Assembly: GCF_900107165.1 (NCBI RefSeq)
Contig: NZ_FNOY01000016.1
Span: forward strand, 1-53,586
DNA length: 53,586 nt
Source of the DNA: Nitrosomonas halophila
Lineage (GTDB): Bacteria; Pseudomonadota; Gammaproteobacteria; Burkholderiales; Nitrosomonadaceae
Direction: 5' to 3'
Both the position numbers and the translations under genes were made by a program. Shown one piece after another: positions 37,813 to 47,314 of this stretch (the first letter of the stretch is position 1; each line of letters opens with the position of its first letter). Under the pieces are notes generated by a model that searched no databases, was not told the origin of the DNA, and saw only the letters and a program-made list of their open reading frames with translations.

Positions 37813-38996
37813 GCTTGCTCGAAAAACTTGATACTGCTGCGGCAGCCAGAAAGGCGCAGTTACCCGATGGCCTGGGTGCCTTTGGTATCCCCATCGAGGA
37901 AACTTATTCCGCGACCGAGGCCAGAATTGGCGGGCGGCGTGTCTTGATGCTGGGCACGAATAACTATCTTGGGCTGAGCTTTACGCCGGAATGCCGGCAA
38001 GCGGCGCACCAGGCTATCGATCAGGAAGGTACGGGTACGACCGGCTCGCGCATGGCGAATGGCAATTATTCCGGGCACCGCGCCTTGGAGAAGGAGTTTG
38101 CCGAGTTTTATCAGTGCCGTGCATGCATTGTGTTTACAACCGGATACCAGGCCAATCTAGGCACGATCTCGGGATTGGTCGGCGCGGGAGATGTCGTGCT
38201 GATCGATGGAGATGCGCATGCCAGCATTTACGATGGCTGCATTCTGAGTGGCGCGGATATCATCCGCTTCCGGCACAACGATATGGCGGATCTTGAAAAG
38301 CGGTTGCGCCGCTTGGGGGAACGGAGCCGGAATACGCTGATCATAGTCGAAGGGATCTACAGCATGCTGGGCGATCAGGCGCCGCTGGCCGAGATCGTGA
38401 AACTGAAAAATGCCTACCACAGCACCTTATTGCTGGACGAGGCGCATTCGCTCGGTGTCCTGGGTGCGACCGGTCAGGGTCTGGTGGAGAAAACGGGGTT
38501 GATCAAGGAAGTTGACTTTATCACTGGCACCTTCAGTAAAAGCCTGTGTGGAATAGGCGGTTTCTGTGTCAGCAATCACCCGCAACTCGATCAGCTGCGC
38601 TATGTGAGTCACCCCTATATTTTTACAGCCTCGCCTTCGCCGGCCACCATTGCTTCAACGCGCGCAGCCCTGAAGTTGTTGCGTGACGGACAATTGTTAC
38701 GTGAACGTTTATGGCGGAATGCGCAACACCTGTATGCATCCCTCAAGGAGATGGGCTATCAGGTGGGCCCTGAGCCCGGCCCGATTGTTGCCGTCATGCT
38801 CGACAGCCCGCAGCAGGCTCTGGCCCTATGGAATGGATTGATGGGGGATGATATCTATGTCAATCTGGTGCTGCCTCCGGCCGCGCCGGACGGTAAGTCG
38901 CTGGTCCGCTGCAGCATCAATGCCGCACATTCGCTTGAGCAAATCGATCGTGTTTGCGAGACGTTTTCCAGACTGTATGCCAGTCTGGAACGGTAA
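37809..38996 (+). CDS. spt: serine palmitoyltransferase (alpha-oxoamine synthase)
   Basis: A 395-residue PLP enzyme condensing an acyl thioester with serine to a 3-keto-sphingoid base. Family motifs: NNYLGLSFTPE, GTGTTGSRMANGNYSGHRAL, FTTGYQANLG, DGDAHASIYDGCILSGA, LLLDEAHSLGVLG, and GTFSKSLCGIGGFCVSNHPQ with the PLP Lys. The GTFSKS form and the SNHPQLDQLRYVSHPYIFTAS stretch (no more than these key residues needed) separate SPT from BioF and glycine acetyltransferase, which have GTLGKA. No biotin genes are nearby. Coupling to an ACP gene suggests acyl-ACP as substrate, as in Caulobacter and Sphingomonas. Confidence 0.88.
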   Translation: MSLLEKLDTAAAARKAQLPDGLGAFGIPIEETYSATEARIGGRRVLMLGTNNYLGLSFTPECRQAAHQAIDQEGTGTTGSRMANGNYSGHRALEKEFAEFYQCRACIVFTTGYQANLGTISGLVGAGDVVLIDGDAHASIYDGCILSGADIIRFRHNDMADLEKRLRRLGERSRNTLIIVEGIYSMLGDQAPLAEIVKLKNAYHSTLLLDEAHSLGVLGATGQGLVEKTGLIKEVDFITGTFSKSLCGIGGFCVSNHPQLDQLRYVSHPYIFTASPSPATIASTRAALKLLRDGQLLRERLWRNAQHLYASLKEMGYQVGPEPGPIVAVMLDSPQQALALWNGLMGDDIYVNLVLPPAAPDGKSLVRCSINAAHSLEQIDRVCETFSRLYASLER

Positions 38997-39072
38997 GCGG
39001 CCGATTCGACCCGCTCTGAATCCCGTTCGGTGATTGATGTGCTGCTGAACTCCCGTCGGAATATTTCCTGTC

Positions 39073-39813
39073 ATGATCGATTGGATCGTCCCTGACTGGC
39101 CGTCTCCTGGAAATGTAAAAGCTGTTGTTACAACCCGTCAGGGTGGGGTCAGCCAAAACATTGCGGGTGCCTATGCAAGTTTCAACCTGGCCACTCATGT
39201 CAACGATAATCCGGATGCCGTTTTACAGAACCGCGCACGGCTGCGCCGGTATTTGCCTGCCGAGCCATACTGGCTGACACAAGTGCATGGCACTCGGCCC
39301 ATTTGGGTTGACACAAGCAACGAACGGGAAGGCGATGCTGCAATCAGTCGCAATCGAGGCATTGTATGCGCGATCCTGGTGGCGGACTGTTTGCCAGTGC
39401 TTTTATGTGATACCGCCGGCAGTGTGGTCGCTGTGGTCCATGCAGGGTGGAGAGGACTGGCCGGGGGTATTGTTGAGAATACAATCAGAGAAATGCGTAA
39501 ATATGTGTCAGGCGGGCAAATCATTGCCTGGCTAGGCCCGGCCATCGGCCCTGGGTATTTCGAAGTCGGTGAGGAAGTGCGGGCAGCTTTTGTCGCCTAT
39601 AATCGGCAGGCCGCTGGTGCTTTTGTGCCGGCCAAGGAAAAGGACAAATGGTATGCGAACCTCTTCGATCTGGCACGGCAACGCCTTGCCGGTACTGGTG
39701 TAGACCAGGTATATGGCGGTGATGTCTGTACTTTCAGTGATGCGAGGAGATTCTATTCGTATCGCCGTGATGGGGTGACGGGACGCATGGCTGGCTTGGT
39801 ATGGCTGGCATAA
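39073..39813 (+). CDS. pgeF: peptidoglycan editing factor PgeF (YfiH, laccase-domain protein)
   Basis: A 246-residue protein of the DUF152/YfiH family. In E. coli this protein is reported to remove misincorporated residues from UDP-MurNAc-dipeptide precursors; relatives have purine nucleoside phosphorylase/oxidase activity. The metal-site motifs are present: QVHGTRPIWVD, ADCLPVLLCD, VVHAGWRGLAGG, GPAIGPGYFEVGEEV and DVCTFSD. The length is typical. It follows the SPT gene by 76 bp on the same strand, probably by chance of order, since it is usually found near rluD/bamD. Confidence 0.9.
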   Translation: MIDWIVPDWPSPGNVKAVVTTRQGGVSQNIAGAYASFNLATHVNDNPDAVLQNRARLRRYLPAEPYWLTQVHGTRPIWVDTSNEREGDAAISRNRGIVCAILVADCLPVLLCDTAGSVVAVVHAGWRGLAGGIVENTIREMRKYVSGGQIIAWLGPAIGPGYFEVGEEVRAAFVAYNRQAAGAFVPAKEKDKWYANLFDLARQRLAGTGVDQVYGGDVCTFSDARRFYSYRRDGVTGRMAGLVWLA

Positions 39814-40027
39814 GCCTGCGCTTGATAGAATAAGGTCTGGTGTCGATCTCTTTCGACCTTCCTAGCAACGATATAGGATGGCATACACTCTCTGATTGCC
39901 TTTCCGAACAGATGGCCACACCGCTCTATTTGTCTCCGGCTTTCTCTTTTTGCAGCGTTCCGGTGTTTTGCGCCCGGACTGCTCGCTTCAATTCTTTATC
40001 AGTTTTGGTGACTTTGGAATTTAATAT

Positions 40028-40828
40028 ATGTCAGTTCTAGCATGGATCGTACTCGCCAGTGTCTTAGGCGGGTTGCTGAGTATAGGGCTTGCAGCATTAT
40101 TGACGTTGAATACCCGCAGCAATGCATGGATATCCATCCTTATTTCCTATGCTATTGGCGCGCTGCTTGGCGCGGCATTTCTCAATGCATTGCCCGAGGC
40201 GCTGGAAATGACCGACGAACCTAAGCAACTTACAATCATTGTACTCGGCGGGATTCTGGTTTTTTTTATACTGGAAAAACTCCTGTTGTGGCGCCACTGT
40301 CATCTGGAGGCATGCGAGGTGCATGAATCCGCCCTGGAGATAGTGCCGCCTGCACCGAGCCACCATGATCATGGCCGAAGCGGCATGATGATCGTGCTCG
40401 GCGATACATTCCATAATTTTGTAGACGGCATCCTGATTGCCGCGGCCTTCATGGCCGACATTCAGCTGGGTATTGTGACCGCGATCGCCATTACCGCCCA
40501 TGAAATTCCTCAGGAAGCCGGAGATTTCATCATCCTGCTCAACTCGGGATTTAGCCGGGCGCGCGCACTCTGGTTTAATTTTCTGTCAGGTGCAGCGACG
40601 GTATTGGGCGCATTGCTCGCATATTTCATGCTGCATCAGCTTGATCATCTGATCGCCCCGATATTGGCATTTGCCGCAGCCAGCATGACGTATGTGGCGA
40701 TGGCCGACCTGATTCCCAGCTTGCATAAACGCCCGGAAATTGGGGCGACTGTTCAGCAGGTTGTTCTTATCGTATGTGGCATCGGTACCGTATGGTTGGT
40801 TGGGGCATTTTTTGGACATAACCACTGA
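40028..40828 (+). CDS. ZIP-family metal transporter
   Basis: A 266-residue inner-membrane protein with about eight hydrophobic helices. The ZIP signature helices are clear: GDTFHNFVDGILIAAAF (His/Asn/Asp metal ligands) and ITAHEIPQEAGDFIILL (His-Glu pair). A cytoplasmic loop carries His/Cys (WRHCHLEACEVH and PSHHDHGRSG). It imports divalent metal such as zinc. The 214-bp upstream gap shows no obvious Zur box. It converges with the glycosyltransferase gene 9 bp away. Confidence 0.9.
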   Translation: MSVLAWIVLASVLGGLLSIGLAALLTLNTRSNAWISILISYAIGALLGAAFLNALPEALEMTDEPKQLTIIVLGGILVFFILEKLLLWRHCHLEACEVHESALEIVPPAPSHHDHGRSGMMIVLGDTFHNFVDGILIAAAFMADIQLGIVTAIAITAHEIPQEAGDFIILLNSGFSRARALWFNFLSGAATVLGALLAYFMLHQLDHLIAPILAFAAASMTYVAMADLIPSLHKRPEIGATVQQVVLIVCGIGTVWLVGAFFGHNH

Positions 40829-40837
40829 TCTGCCGTC

Positions 40838-43447
40838 TTATTCTTGACTGGGCGTAACCGGCGTGGCTGCCGTATGGCCAAGATAGCCGCTGGCTGTGCG
40901 GTAGTAGAGGGTCCGCAATGGTACGCCGTCCTGCCGATAAATGGTGCGCGCACCGATTTCCGTGGGTTCCTGCAGCATGTGGCCGATATTGCCATCGGCC
41001 TGATCCAGTTCGAGCGTCCGCCGTTTCATGCCAATCATCAGAATGGGGCGCGTGCTGGGCGTGGCTGACGGATGCCAGAAATCATACATGGCAGCCGGCA
41101 CACCAAACAAATTGCGTGAACGAATCTCCAGCGGGGGGTCGCTGCGCTGATAGAAGGCGAGGGCACTGGCGATGGACCATTTACTCATGCCGACTATGAT
41201 CGGCGACTGACCGGTCTGGTGTTCAATGTCCAAGGCGATTTTCTCCACTTCGGCGGTAGTTTCTTTCCAGAAATAATGTTCGCTCAGGAAGCGATAAGGC
41301 AGTCCGGGTATACCGAGCGCGACATAGTGCAGCACAAACGCATAAGCCAGCAGCAAGAGAATGAGGGTGGGCTGCCAGGCAGCGCGCAGCGCGTGGGCGA
41401 CTTTTGGGTGTGTGTTGTTTTGCCCGAGCATCCATGCCATGGTCGGGATGAGTGCCAACCAGAGTGGACTGTTCCAATGAAAGCGGGGCGCATCAAAAGT
41501 GCTGACCGCTATAAAGAATAATAAAGGCACGCCAGTAAATACACCGATAAACAGGCGTTTTCTGGATGCCTGAGACGGATCGGACACGAGCGTTCGTAAC
41601 GCGAGCAGGGCCGCGGCCAATCCGACTGGCGTCAGCACTATGGCGATGTAGAGTATCAGCTTGTGGGTGGAAAATACAGGCTGCGGACCGCCAATCCTGT
41701 CGGTCTGGAACAGAAAAGAGGCCCAATTGTTTTCCATATTCCAGATGATGACGGGGCTGAATAGTACCAGCGCCAGCAATGCTGCCAGGTAGGGGTGTGG
41801 CCGTGACAGCCAGCGGCGTGCTAACGGATCCAGTAAGGCAAAAATGAGCGCTGCAATCCCCAACAAACCGAGTGTATATTTGGACAGAATGCCCAATCCA
41901 AAGGCGATGCCCATGCCTATCCAGGCCCGGCCTGTCTGGCCGGCGAGCAGTGTCCGTTCCATGTAATAAAGCGTGGCGACCCAAGCGGCAATCAGCGGGG
42001 CATCTGGCGTCATGGCCAGGCCGGTTGCAAAGCCGAACGGCAATACCGCCAGCAGCAATACTGAACGCATGCCGGTGGATTTATCATAGAGATTGCATGC
42101 GAGTGCATACAGATACCCCATGGCGACCAGGCCGCAGACAAATGCACCAATTCTGACTCCAAACTCGTTCTGGCCGGCTAGCGTGGTACCCAGCCAAATC
42201 AACCAGGCAACCATCGGCGGATGATCGAAGAAGCTGAGATCCATATGCTGCGTATACTGCCAATAGTAGGCCTCATCGGGGATGAGTTGGGCAACGCCCA
42301 TGTAGACGAGACGCAGCAAAATGACAAAACCCACGATGCCTATCGCTGCGGTGCGCCAGCGTATGTGCAGTGGAACAGGGGGATCTGCTTTCGGGAACAC
42401 ATAGAAGGCTGACCCGAGGTAGTTCACGCCCGCTGCGGCAATTATTGCCGGGAAGATTGCCCATTCACTGCCGACCCCCCAGCCATAGACCAGCCAGGCC
42501 AGCACGCCGCCGCGCAGCAGCAGTGCGAACAGCCCAACTGTCAGGAAGCGAATGAACTGGCTCCAGCGCAGGTGGCCCGGATGATGGAGGCGGAAGGACC
42601 ACTTCGAGTTCAGCGTGTAATTAAAGGTCGCGGCAGCAATGAAACTGGAAATATGGGCCAGGGCAAGACCACTTCCTTGACTAATCATCCATTGATAAAT
42701 CAGGACATCGACAAAAACGCCGAGAAATCCGACCACGGCAAAGCGGCTCGCTGTCCGGATCGAGACGGTACCGCCGGCCAGAGCAATCAGCCGTTGCAGA
42801 AAAATCAGGTTATGTGAGAATGACAGTTTTGAGGTGCCCCGTGTCCGGTCCCGGAAACAAATGGGTATTTCTTTCACGCGCAGCTGGCCCTGCCCTGCCA
42901 TGAGTAACTCCAGCAGAATTTTATAGCCACGGGCATTATTGGGTATATGTGTGGCAAGCGCTCGCCGGAAAGCAAAGAAGCCCGAAGTGGCATCATTCAC
43001 ATCACAGATCGCGCGGGCAAGCAGGCCGCCGGCGCGGGATAACCATTCCCGATAAAATGGCCAGTTTTCTGTCCCTCCCCCTGGGATGTAACGGCTGCCA
43101 ACCACTACGTCATGGCTGCCGTCGACAATGGGTTGCACCAGCGCAGCCAGGCGATCGCTGGGATGACTCAGATCGGCATCCATGACTGCTATGACGGGAT
43201 GCCTGGCGGCGGCTACACCCTCAAGGATGGAGGCGGTTAAATCGGGTTCGGCATGTCTTTCGATCAGGCGGACATTATGGGTGGCTTCCCATGATTTCAC
43301 TTTCTCGGGCGTCCCGTCTGTCGAGCCGTCATCGACGATGATCACTTCAAATTGATCGCCCAGGCAATCAAGGGCAAACAGGCTGTTTAAAAGCGGGTTG
43401 ATATTGCTGGCTTCATTCAGCGTGGGGATGATGAGGGAGAATTGCAT
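40838..43447 (-). CDS. three-domain glycosyltransferase: GT2 + GtrA + ArnT/PMT-like
   Basis: An 869-residue fusion. Residues 1-225 are a dolichyl-phosphate-mannose-synthase-like GT2 domain (LIIPTLNEASNI, VDDGSTDGT, AVMDADLSHPSD, SRYIPGGGTENW), which would load a sugar onto a polyprenyl phosphate. Residues about 230-350 are a GtrA four-helix membrane domain, the putative flippase. Residues about 365-869 are a multi-helix GT-C/GT39-type transferase with the luminal motif PDEAYYWQYTQHMDLSFFDH and HPPMVAW, as in ArnT-like lipid A or protein glycosylation enzymes. One chain thus carries charge, flip and transfer steps. It begins 215 bp from the mltG end on the same strand. Confidence 0.9.
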   Translation of the reverse strand: MQFSLIIPTLNEASNINPLLNSLFALDCLGDQFEVIIVDDGSTDGTPEKVKSWEATHNVRLIERHAEPDLTASILEGVAAARHPVIAVMDADLSHPSDRLAALVQPIVDGSHDVVVGSRYIPGGGTENWPFYREWLSRAGGLLARAICDVNDATSGFFAFRRALATHIPNNARGYKILLELLMAGQGQLRVKEIPICFRDRTRGTSKLSFSHNLIFLQRLIALAGGTVSIRTASRFAVVGFLGVFVDVLIYQWMISQGSGLALAHISSFIAAATFNYTLNSKWSFRLHHPGHLRWSQFIRFLTVGLFALLLRGGVLAWLVYGWGVGSEWAIFPAIIAAAGVNYLGSAFYVFPKADPPVPLHIRWRTAAIGIVGFVILLRLVYMGVAQLIPDEAYYWQYTQHMDLSFFDHPPMVAWLIWLGTTLAGQNEFGVRIGAFVCGLVAMGYLYALACNLYDKSTGMRSVLLLAVLPFGFATGLAMTPDAPLIAAWVATLYYMERTLLAGQTGRAWIGMGIAFGLGILSKYTLGLLGIAALIFALLDPLARRWLSRPHPYLAALLALVLFSPVIIWNMENNWASFLFQTDRIGGPQPVFSTHKLILYIAIVLTPVGLAAALLALRTLVSDPSQASRKRLFIGVFTGVPLLFFIAVSTFDAPRFHWNSPLWLALIPTMAWMLGQNNTHPKVAHALRAAWQPTLILLLLAYAFVLHYVALGIPGLPYRFLSEHYFWKETTAEVEKIALDIEHQTGQSPIIVGMSKWSIASALAFYQRSDPPLEIRSRNLFGVPAAMYDFWHPSATPSTRPILMIGMKRRTLELDQADGNIGHMLQEPTEIGARTIYRQDGVPLRTLYYRTASGYLGHTAATPVTPSQE

Positions 43448-43662
43448 GGTAACGTTCGCTTATCTGGATTCTTATAGTTATCAACAGTTGATCTTCTCAT
43501 GGCAGGGTGCGCTGCATACAAAATGGTCGGGTTCTATCACGATAAACCACAACGCATGTTTTCTTTCGGCCAGTTATGGGCTGTCAATGAAAAAACAGCC
43601 GGATTAGACTGATCGGCCGCCTGACACTTCGATTCGGTCAGCCAGACAGGATCGGGCGTAAT

Positions 43663-44679
43663 TTACGGGCGGTTTTTCTGATATTTCAGAACAGCGCGAT
43701 TATGTTCTGCCAAGGTGGCCGAGAATTTTGAACTGCCATCACCTCTGGCAACAAAATAAAGCGCATCGGTCGTAGCAGGATTGAATGCTGCTTGTATGGA
43801 TGCCAGACCGGGCATGGCTATCGGGGCAGGAGGGAGACCAAAGCGGGTATAGGTATTGTAGGGATGATCAGTTCTCAGGTCAGTCTTGCGCAGATTGCCA
43901 TCAAATTTGTCGCCCATGCCGTATATGACGGTGGGGTCGGTTTGGAGCTTCATGCCGCGTCGCAGGCGATTGATAAATACACCGGCAATCATCCTGCGTT
44001 CACTTTCTACACCGGTTTCCTTTTCAATGATCGAAGCCAGGATCAAGCCTTGGTAGGGATTCTGCAAGGGGAGCGGTTCTTGCCGGGCGAGCCAGGCTGC
44101 TTCAAGATGACGCTGCATGGTTTGGTAGGCGCGTTTCAGAATGGCTATATCGCTACTATTCTTACGAAAAAAATAGGTGTCCGGAAAGAAAAGTCCTTCG
44201 GCTGTGGTTTCATGCGCGCCGATCAAGCGCAATATTTCGAGATCGCTCAAACCCGATGCATCATGCTGAAGGGCGGGATGCTTATCCAGTATCTGCCTGA
44301 ATTGCGAGAACGTCCAGCCTTCGATAAAGGTGATCTCATGACGCTTGACGTCACCTTGTACCAGGTAGTCAAGCAGCTGCAGAGGGGTCAGGTTTGCGGT
44401 GAGTTCGTAGTCACCTGCCTTGATTGAAGATTGATCGCCTTTAACATGGGCCAGCAGCATGAATGACCAGGCATTGGGAATCACTTGCTCGTCGGCCAAT
44501 TGGCGCGCAATCCCCTTTAAACTGTCTCCTGGCGCGATCGAAAACGTGTAGGGCACCACTGGCAGCTTGGACGGCGACATGACAAGGAGGCTGATCCAGG
44601 CGGCAAGCAGGAGACTACAGGCCAATATCACCCGCAGCAGGAAAACCAGCCAGCGCGCTAGGCGTATCGATTTCGGCAT
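43663..44679 (-). CDS. mltG: endolytic murein transglycosylase MltG
   Basis: A 338-residue inner-membrane protein with one N-terminal transmembrane helix (about 12-33) and a periplasmic YceG domain including a LysM-like subdomain. The catalytic Glu lies in LASIIEKETGVESER, followed by TDPTVIYGMG, PYNTYTRFGLPPAPI and FVARGDGSSKFSATLAEHN. It cleaves nascent glycan strands and sets their length. It follows fabF by 99 bp on the same strand, as in many proteobacteria, but pabC is missing between them and tmk/holB do not follow. The start at 44679 is preferred over 44742 because it gives a short cytoplasmic tail. Confidence 0.93.
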   Translation of the reverse strand: MPKSIRLARWLVFLLRVILACSLLLAAWISLLVMSPSKLPVVPYTFSIAPGDSLKGIARQLADEQVIPNAWSFMLLAHVKGDQSSIKAGDYELTANLTPLQLLDYLVQGDVKRHEITFIEGWTFSQFRQILDKHPALQHDASGLSDLEILRLIGAHETTAEGLFFPDTYFFRKNSSDIAILKRAYQTMQRHLEAAWLARQEPLPLQNPYQGLILASIIEKETGVESERRMIAGVFINRLRRGMKLQTDPTVIYGMGDKFDGNLRKTDLRTDHPYNTYTRFGLPPAPIAMPGLASIQAAFNPATTDALYFVARGDGSSKFSATLAEHNRAVLKYQKNRP

Positions 44680-44778
44680 GTCAGCACATTCAGGCGTACC
44701 ATCGCTAATTGTTGGGGGGCTACTGCGGCCAATCAGCCACACCCAGCCATGGATGAAGCCGGATGCCTCGTCATGGTG

Positions 44779-46020
44779 TCAAACTTTGCGGAACACGAGT
44801 GTGCCGTTCGTGCCACCAAATCCAAATGAATTGGAAAGGGCAACATTGATTTTCATTTCCCTGGCCTCGTGCGGAATATAATCCAGATCACATTCAGGAT
44901 CGGGATGGTCAAGATTAATCGTTGGCGGGGCAACCTGATGAAAAACAGCTAGTGTGGACAGCACTGCCTCGACACCACCAGCCGCGCCCAATAAATGGCC
45001 TGTCATCGATTTGGTGGAACTGATTGCCAGATGCTTGGCACGCTCACCAAAACATCTTTTTACCGCAATGGTTTCGGCGATATCGCCTAATGGGGTCGAT
45101 GTGCCATGCGCATTGATATAATGCAGCTCATCCACGTTAACCCGCGCATTGGCCAGCGCATTGGTCATGCAGCGTGCGGCACCTTCCCCGTCTTCACAGG
45201 GTGCTGTCATATGATGCGCATCCGCGCTCATGCCAAATCCTGCCAGTTCTGCGTAGATTCGTGCGCCGCGTTGCCGGGCGTGCTCCATTTCTTCCAGAAC
45301 CAGAATGCCTGCGCCTTCGCCCAGCACGAAGCCATCCCGTTTGATGTCCCAGGGCCGGCTCGCGGCAGCCGGATCATCGTTACTTGAAGAGAGTGCGCGC
45401 GCAGCAGAAAACCCGCCGACAGTCAAAGGCGTAATACATGATTCCGTGCCGCCACAAATCATGATATCGGCATCACCGTATTCGATCATGCGTGCCGAAT
45501 TGCCGATACTGTGGGTGGCAGTGGTACATGCCGTGACAATCGCTAAATTGGGCCCCTTGTAGCCATACATGATGGACAGATTGCCCGCAACCATGTTGAT
45601 GATGGTGCTGGGAATAAAGAAAGGCGAAATCTTGCGGGGACCGCCTGCATGATAGGCGGCATCAGTCGTCTCGATCATGGGCAGCCCGCCGATTCCAGAG
45701 CCAATATTGACGCCAATACGCTCCGCGTCAAATTTGCTTGCATCTTCAATTTCCGCATCCCGGACTGCTTGGATTGCTGCTGCCATGCCGTAGTGGATAA
45801 ATATATCCATGCGGCGTGCTTCCTTGGCAGAAATATATTGCGTGATATCAAATTCCTTGACCTCACCGGCAATCTGGGACGAGAAGTTGGAAGCATCAAA
45901 GCGCGTGATTCGGGTAATGCCGGATTTGCCGGCAATGATGTTCTCCCAGGCATCGGACACAGCGTTACCGACCGGTGATATGATACCTAGCCCGGTGATG
46001 ACTACTTTGCGTTTGGACAA
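44779..46020 (-). CDS. fabF: 3-oxoacyl-ACP synthase II (FabF)
   Basis: A 413-residue ketoacyl synthase elongating acyl-ACP with malonyl-ACP. The N-terminus ([15 protein letters not shown]) and the catalytic triad are visible: Cys in [14 protein letters not shown] near 164, His in [13 protein letters not shown] near 304 and His in [16 protein letters not shown] near 341. The [11 protein letters not shown]-terminus is typical. It lies 37 bp after acpP in the fab cluster. Length and all motifs are complete. Confidence 0.97.
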   Translation of the reverse strand: MSKRKVVITGLGIISPVGNAVSDAWENIIAGKSGITRITRFDASNFSSQIAGEVKEFDITQYISAKEARRMDIFIHYGMAAAIQAVRDAEIEDASKFDAERIGVNIGSGIGGLPMIETTDAAYHAGGPRKISPFFIPSTIINMVAGNLSIMYGYKGPNLAIVTACTTATHSIGNSARMIEYGDADIMICGGTESCITPLTVGGFSAARALSSSNDDPAAASRPWDIKRDGFVLGEGAGILVLEEMEHARQRGARIYAELAGFGMSADAHHMTAPCEDGEGAARCMTNALANARVNVDELHYINAHGTSTPLGDIAETIAVKRCFGERAKHLAISSTKSMTGHLLGAAGGVEAVLSTLAVFHQVAPPTINLDHPDPECDLDYIPHEAREMKINVALSNSFGFGGTNGTLVFRKV

Positions 46021-46057
46021 AATGGCTCCAGTGAATCAGTGTAGATAAAATCAATCT

Positions 46058-46303
46058 TTATTGAGAGGCATTGGATGCGACATAGTCAATCGCTTCCTGA
46101 ACAGTGTTAATTTTTTCTGCTTGTTCATCAGGGATTTCGCATTCGAACTCTTCCTCCAACGCCATGACGAGCTCTACTGTATCGAGTGAATCGGCACCCA
46201 GGTCATTAACGAAAGAAGATTCATTTTTGATTTCCGCTTCATTGACGCCCAGCTGTTCCGCTACAATTTTTTTGATGCGTTGTTCTATTTCTGCAATTTC
46301 CAT
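46058..46303 (-). CDS. acpP: acyl carrier protein AcpP
   Basis: An 81-residue housekeeping acyl carrier protein. It carries the canonical pantetheine site [18 protein letters not shown] (Ser near 38) and an acidic helix pattern close to the consensus AcpP, unlike the second ACP at 37555. The start at 46303 ([13 protein letters not shown]) matches the usual N-terminus; an ATG four codons earlier is possible. It lies between fabG and fabF, with a 207-bp upstream gap that may carry an additional promoter. Confidence 0.96.
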   Translation of the reverse strand: MEIAEIEQRIKKIVAEQLGVNEAEIKNESSFVNDLGADSLDTVELVMALEEEFECEIPDEQAEKINTVQEAIDYVASNASQ

Positions 46304-46510
46304 TGATGTACCCATCCTTTTCAGGTAAGAAAATTTCCGCAAGTTTAACAAATTTCAAACACCGGCAAAACCCACGTGAATTTGTGAGTTAAACGCCTCT
46401 TACTACTACCAAAAACAACCTTATCCTATCATCATTTTTAACCATACAAAGATGATGGAAATTTCTTGAGGCGCATCCAAGACTTGGCATGGACGGGCCT
46501 GAATTGATGA

Positions 46511-47257
46511 TTAATCCATATACATGCCGCCATTGACGTGCAGTGTCGTCCCGGTAATGTAATCTGCTGCTGGGGAAGCCAGAAAAGCGACCGCTGCGGC
46601 AACATCTTCCGGGCGGCCCAATCGCCCCAGCGGAATATGCTGGATCAGGGCTTGCTGCTGATCTGGGGAGAGTGCACGGGTCATGTCGGTATCGATGAAA
46701 CCGGGGGCGACACAATTGACTGTGATATGCCTGCTGCCAATTTCTTTTGCCAGCGATTTGCTGAAGCCAACCATGCCTGCCTTGGCTGCCGCGTAATTGG
46801 TTTGACCCGCATTGCCCGTTGCGCCAACGACTGACGAGATGTTGATGATGCGGCCGCTGCGTGCTTTCATCATCGCGCGCAAGACGGCCCGGCTGAGCTG
46901 GAATACAGATTTCAGGTTGGTCTGCATGATCGCGTCCCATTCCTCATCTTTCATGCGGGCCAACAGGTTATCACGTGTGATGCCGGCATTGTTGACCAGG
47001 ATGGATATGCCGCCCAAAGACTTTTGTACCCTGTCGATGCCAGCGTTGATCTGCTCAACATGATTGACATCCATGACCAGCCCCATTCCTTTGATATTGG
47101 CATCCTGTAAATATTGATCGATTTGGTGGGCACTGTTCTCGGTCGTTGCGGTGCCCGCGATAGATGCGCCTTGCTTGCCTAGCTCAAGGGCGATGGCTTT
47201 GCCAATGCCGCGGCTTGCACCGGTAATCAATGCGACTTTATGCTCGAGTAACATCAT
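46511..47257 (-). CDS. fabG: 3-oxoacyl-ACP reductase FabG
   Basis: A 248-residue classical SDR reducing 3-oxoacyl-ACP with NADPH. Motifs: ALITGASRGIGKAIALEL (residues 9-26), VNNAGITRDNLLARM, the Ser of IINISSVVGATGN, the YAAAKAG active-site Tyr/Lys, and the C-terminal DYITGTTLHVNGGMYMD. Two adjacent ATGs (47257 and 47254) are possible starts; the TTG at 47266 is unlikely. It is 57 bp after fabD. Confidence 0.96.
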   Translation of the reverse strand: MMLLEHKVALITGASRGIGKAIALELGKQGASIAGTATTENSAHQIDQYLQDANIKGMGLVMDVNHVEQINAGIDRVQKSLGGISILVNNAGITRDNLLARMKDEEWDAIMQTNLKSVFQLSRAVLRAMMKARSGRIINISSVVGATGNAGQTNYAAAKAGMVGFSKSLAKEIGSRHITVNCVAPGFIDTDMTRALSPDQQQALIQHIPLGRLGRPEDVAAAVAFLASPAADYITGTTLHVNGGMYMD

Positions 47258-47314
47258 AGGGTCCAAAAGATTGATGGGAAATCATTATTCTGCTGACAAT
47301 GCCATGCCGCCGGA

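Noticed and set aside
37809..38996. Annotation as BioF or glycine C-acetyltransferase
   Set aside because: The PLP-lysine motif is GTFSKS, not GTLGKA, and the ACP/FAAL/SDR context fits SPT.
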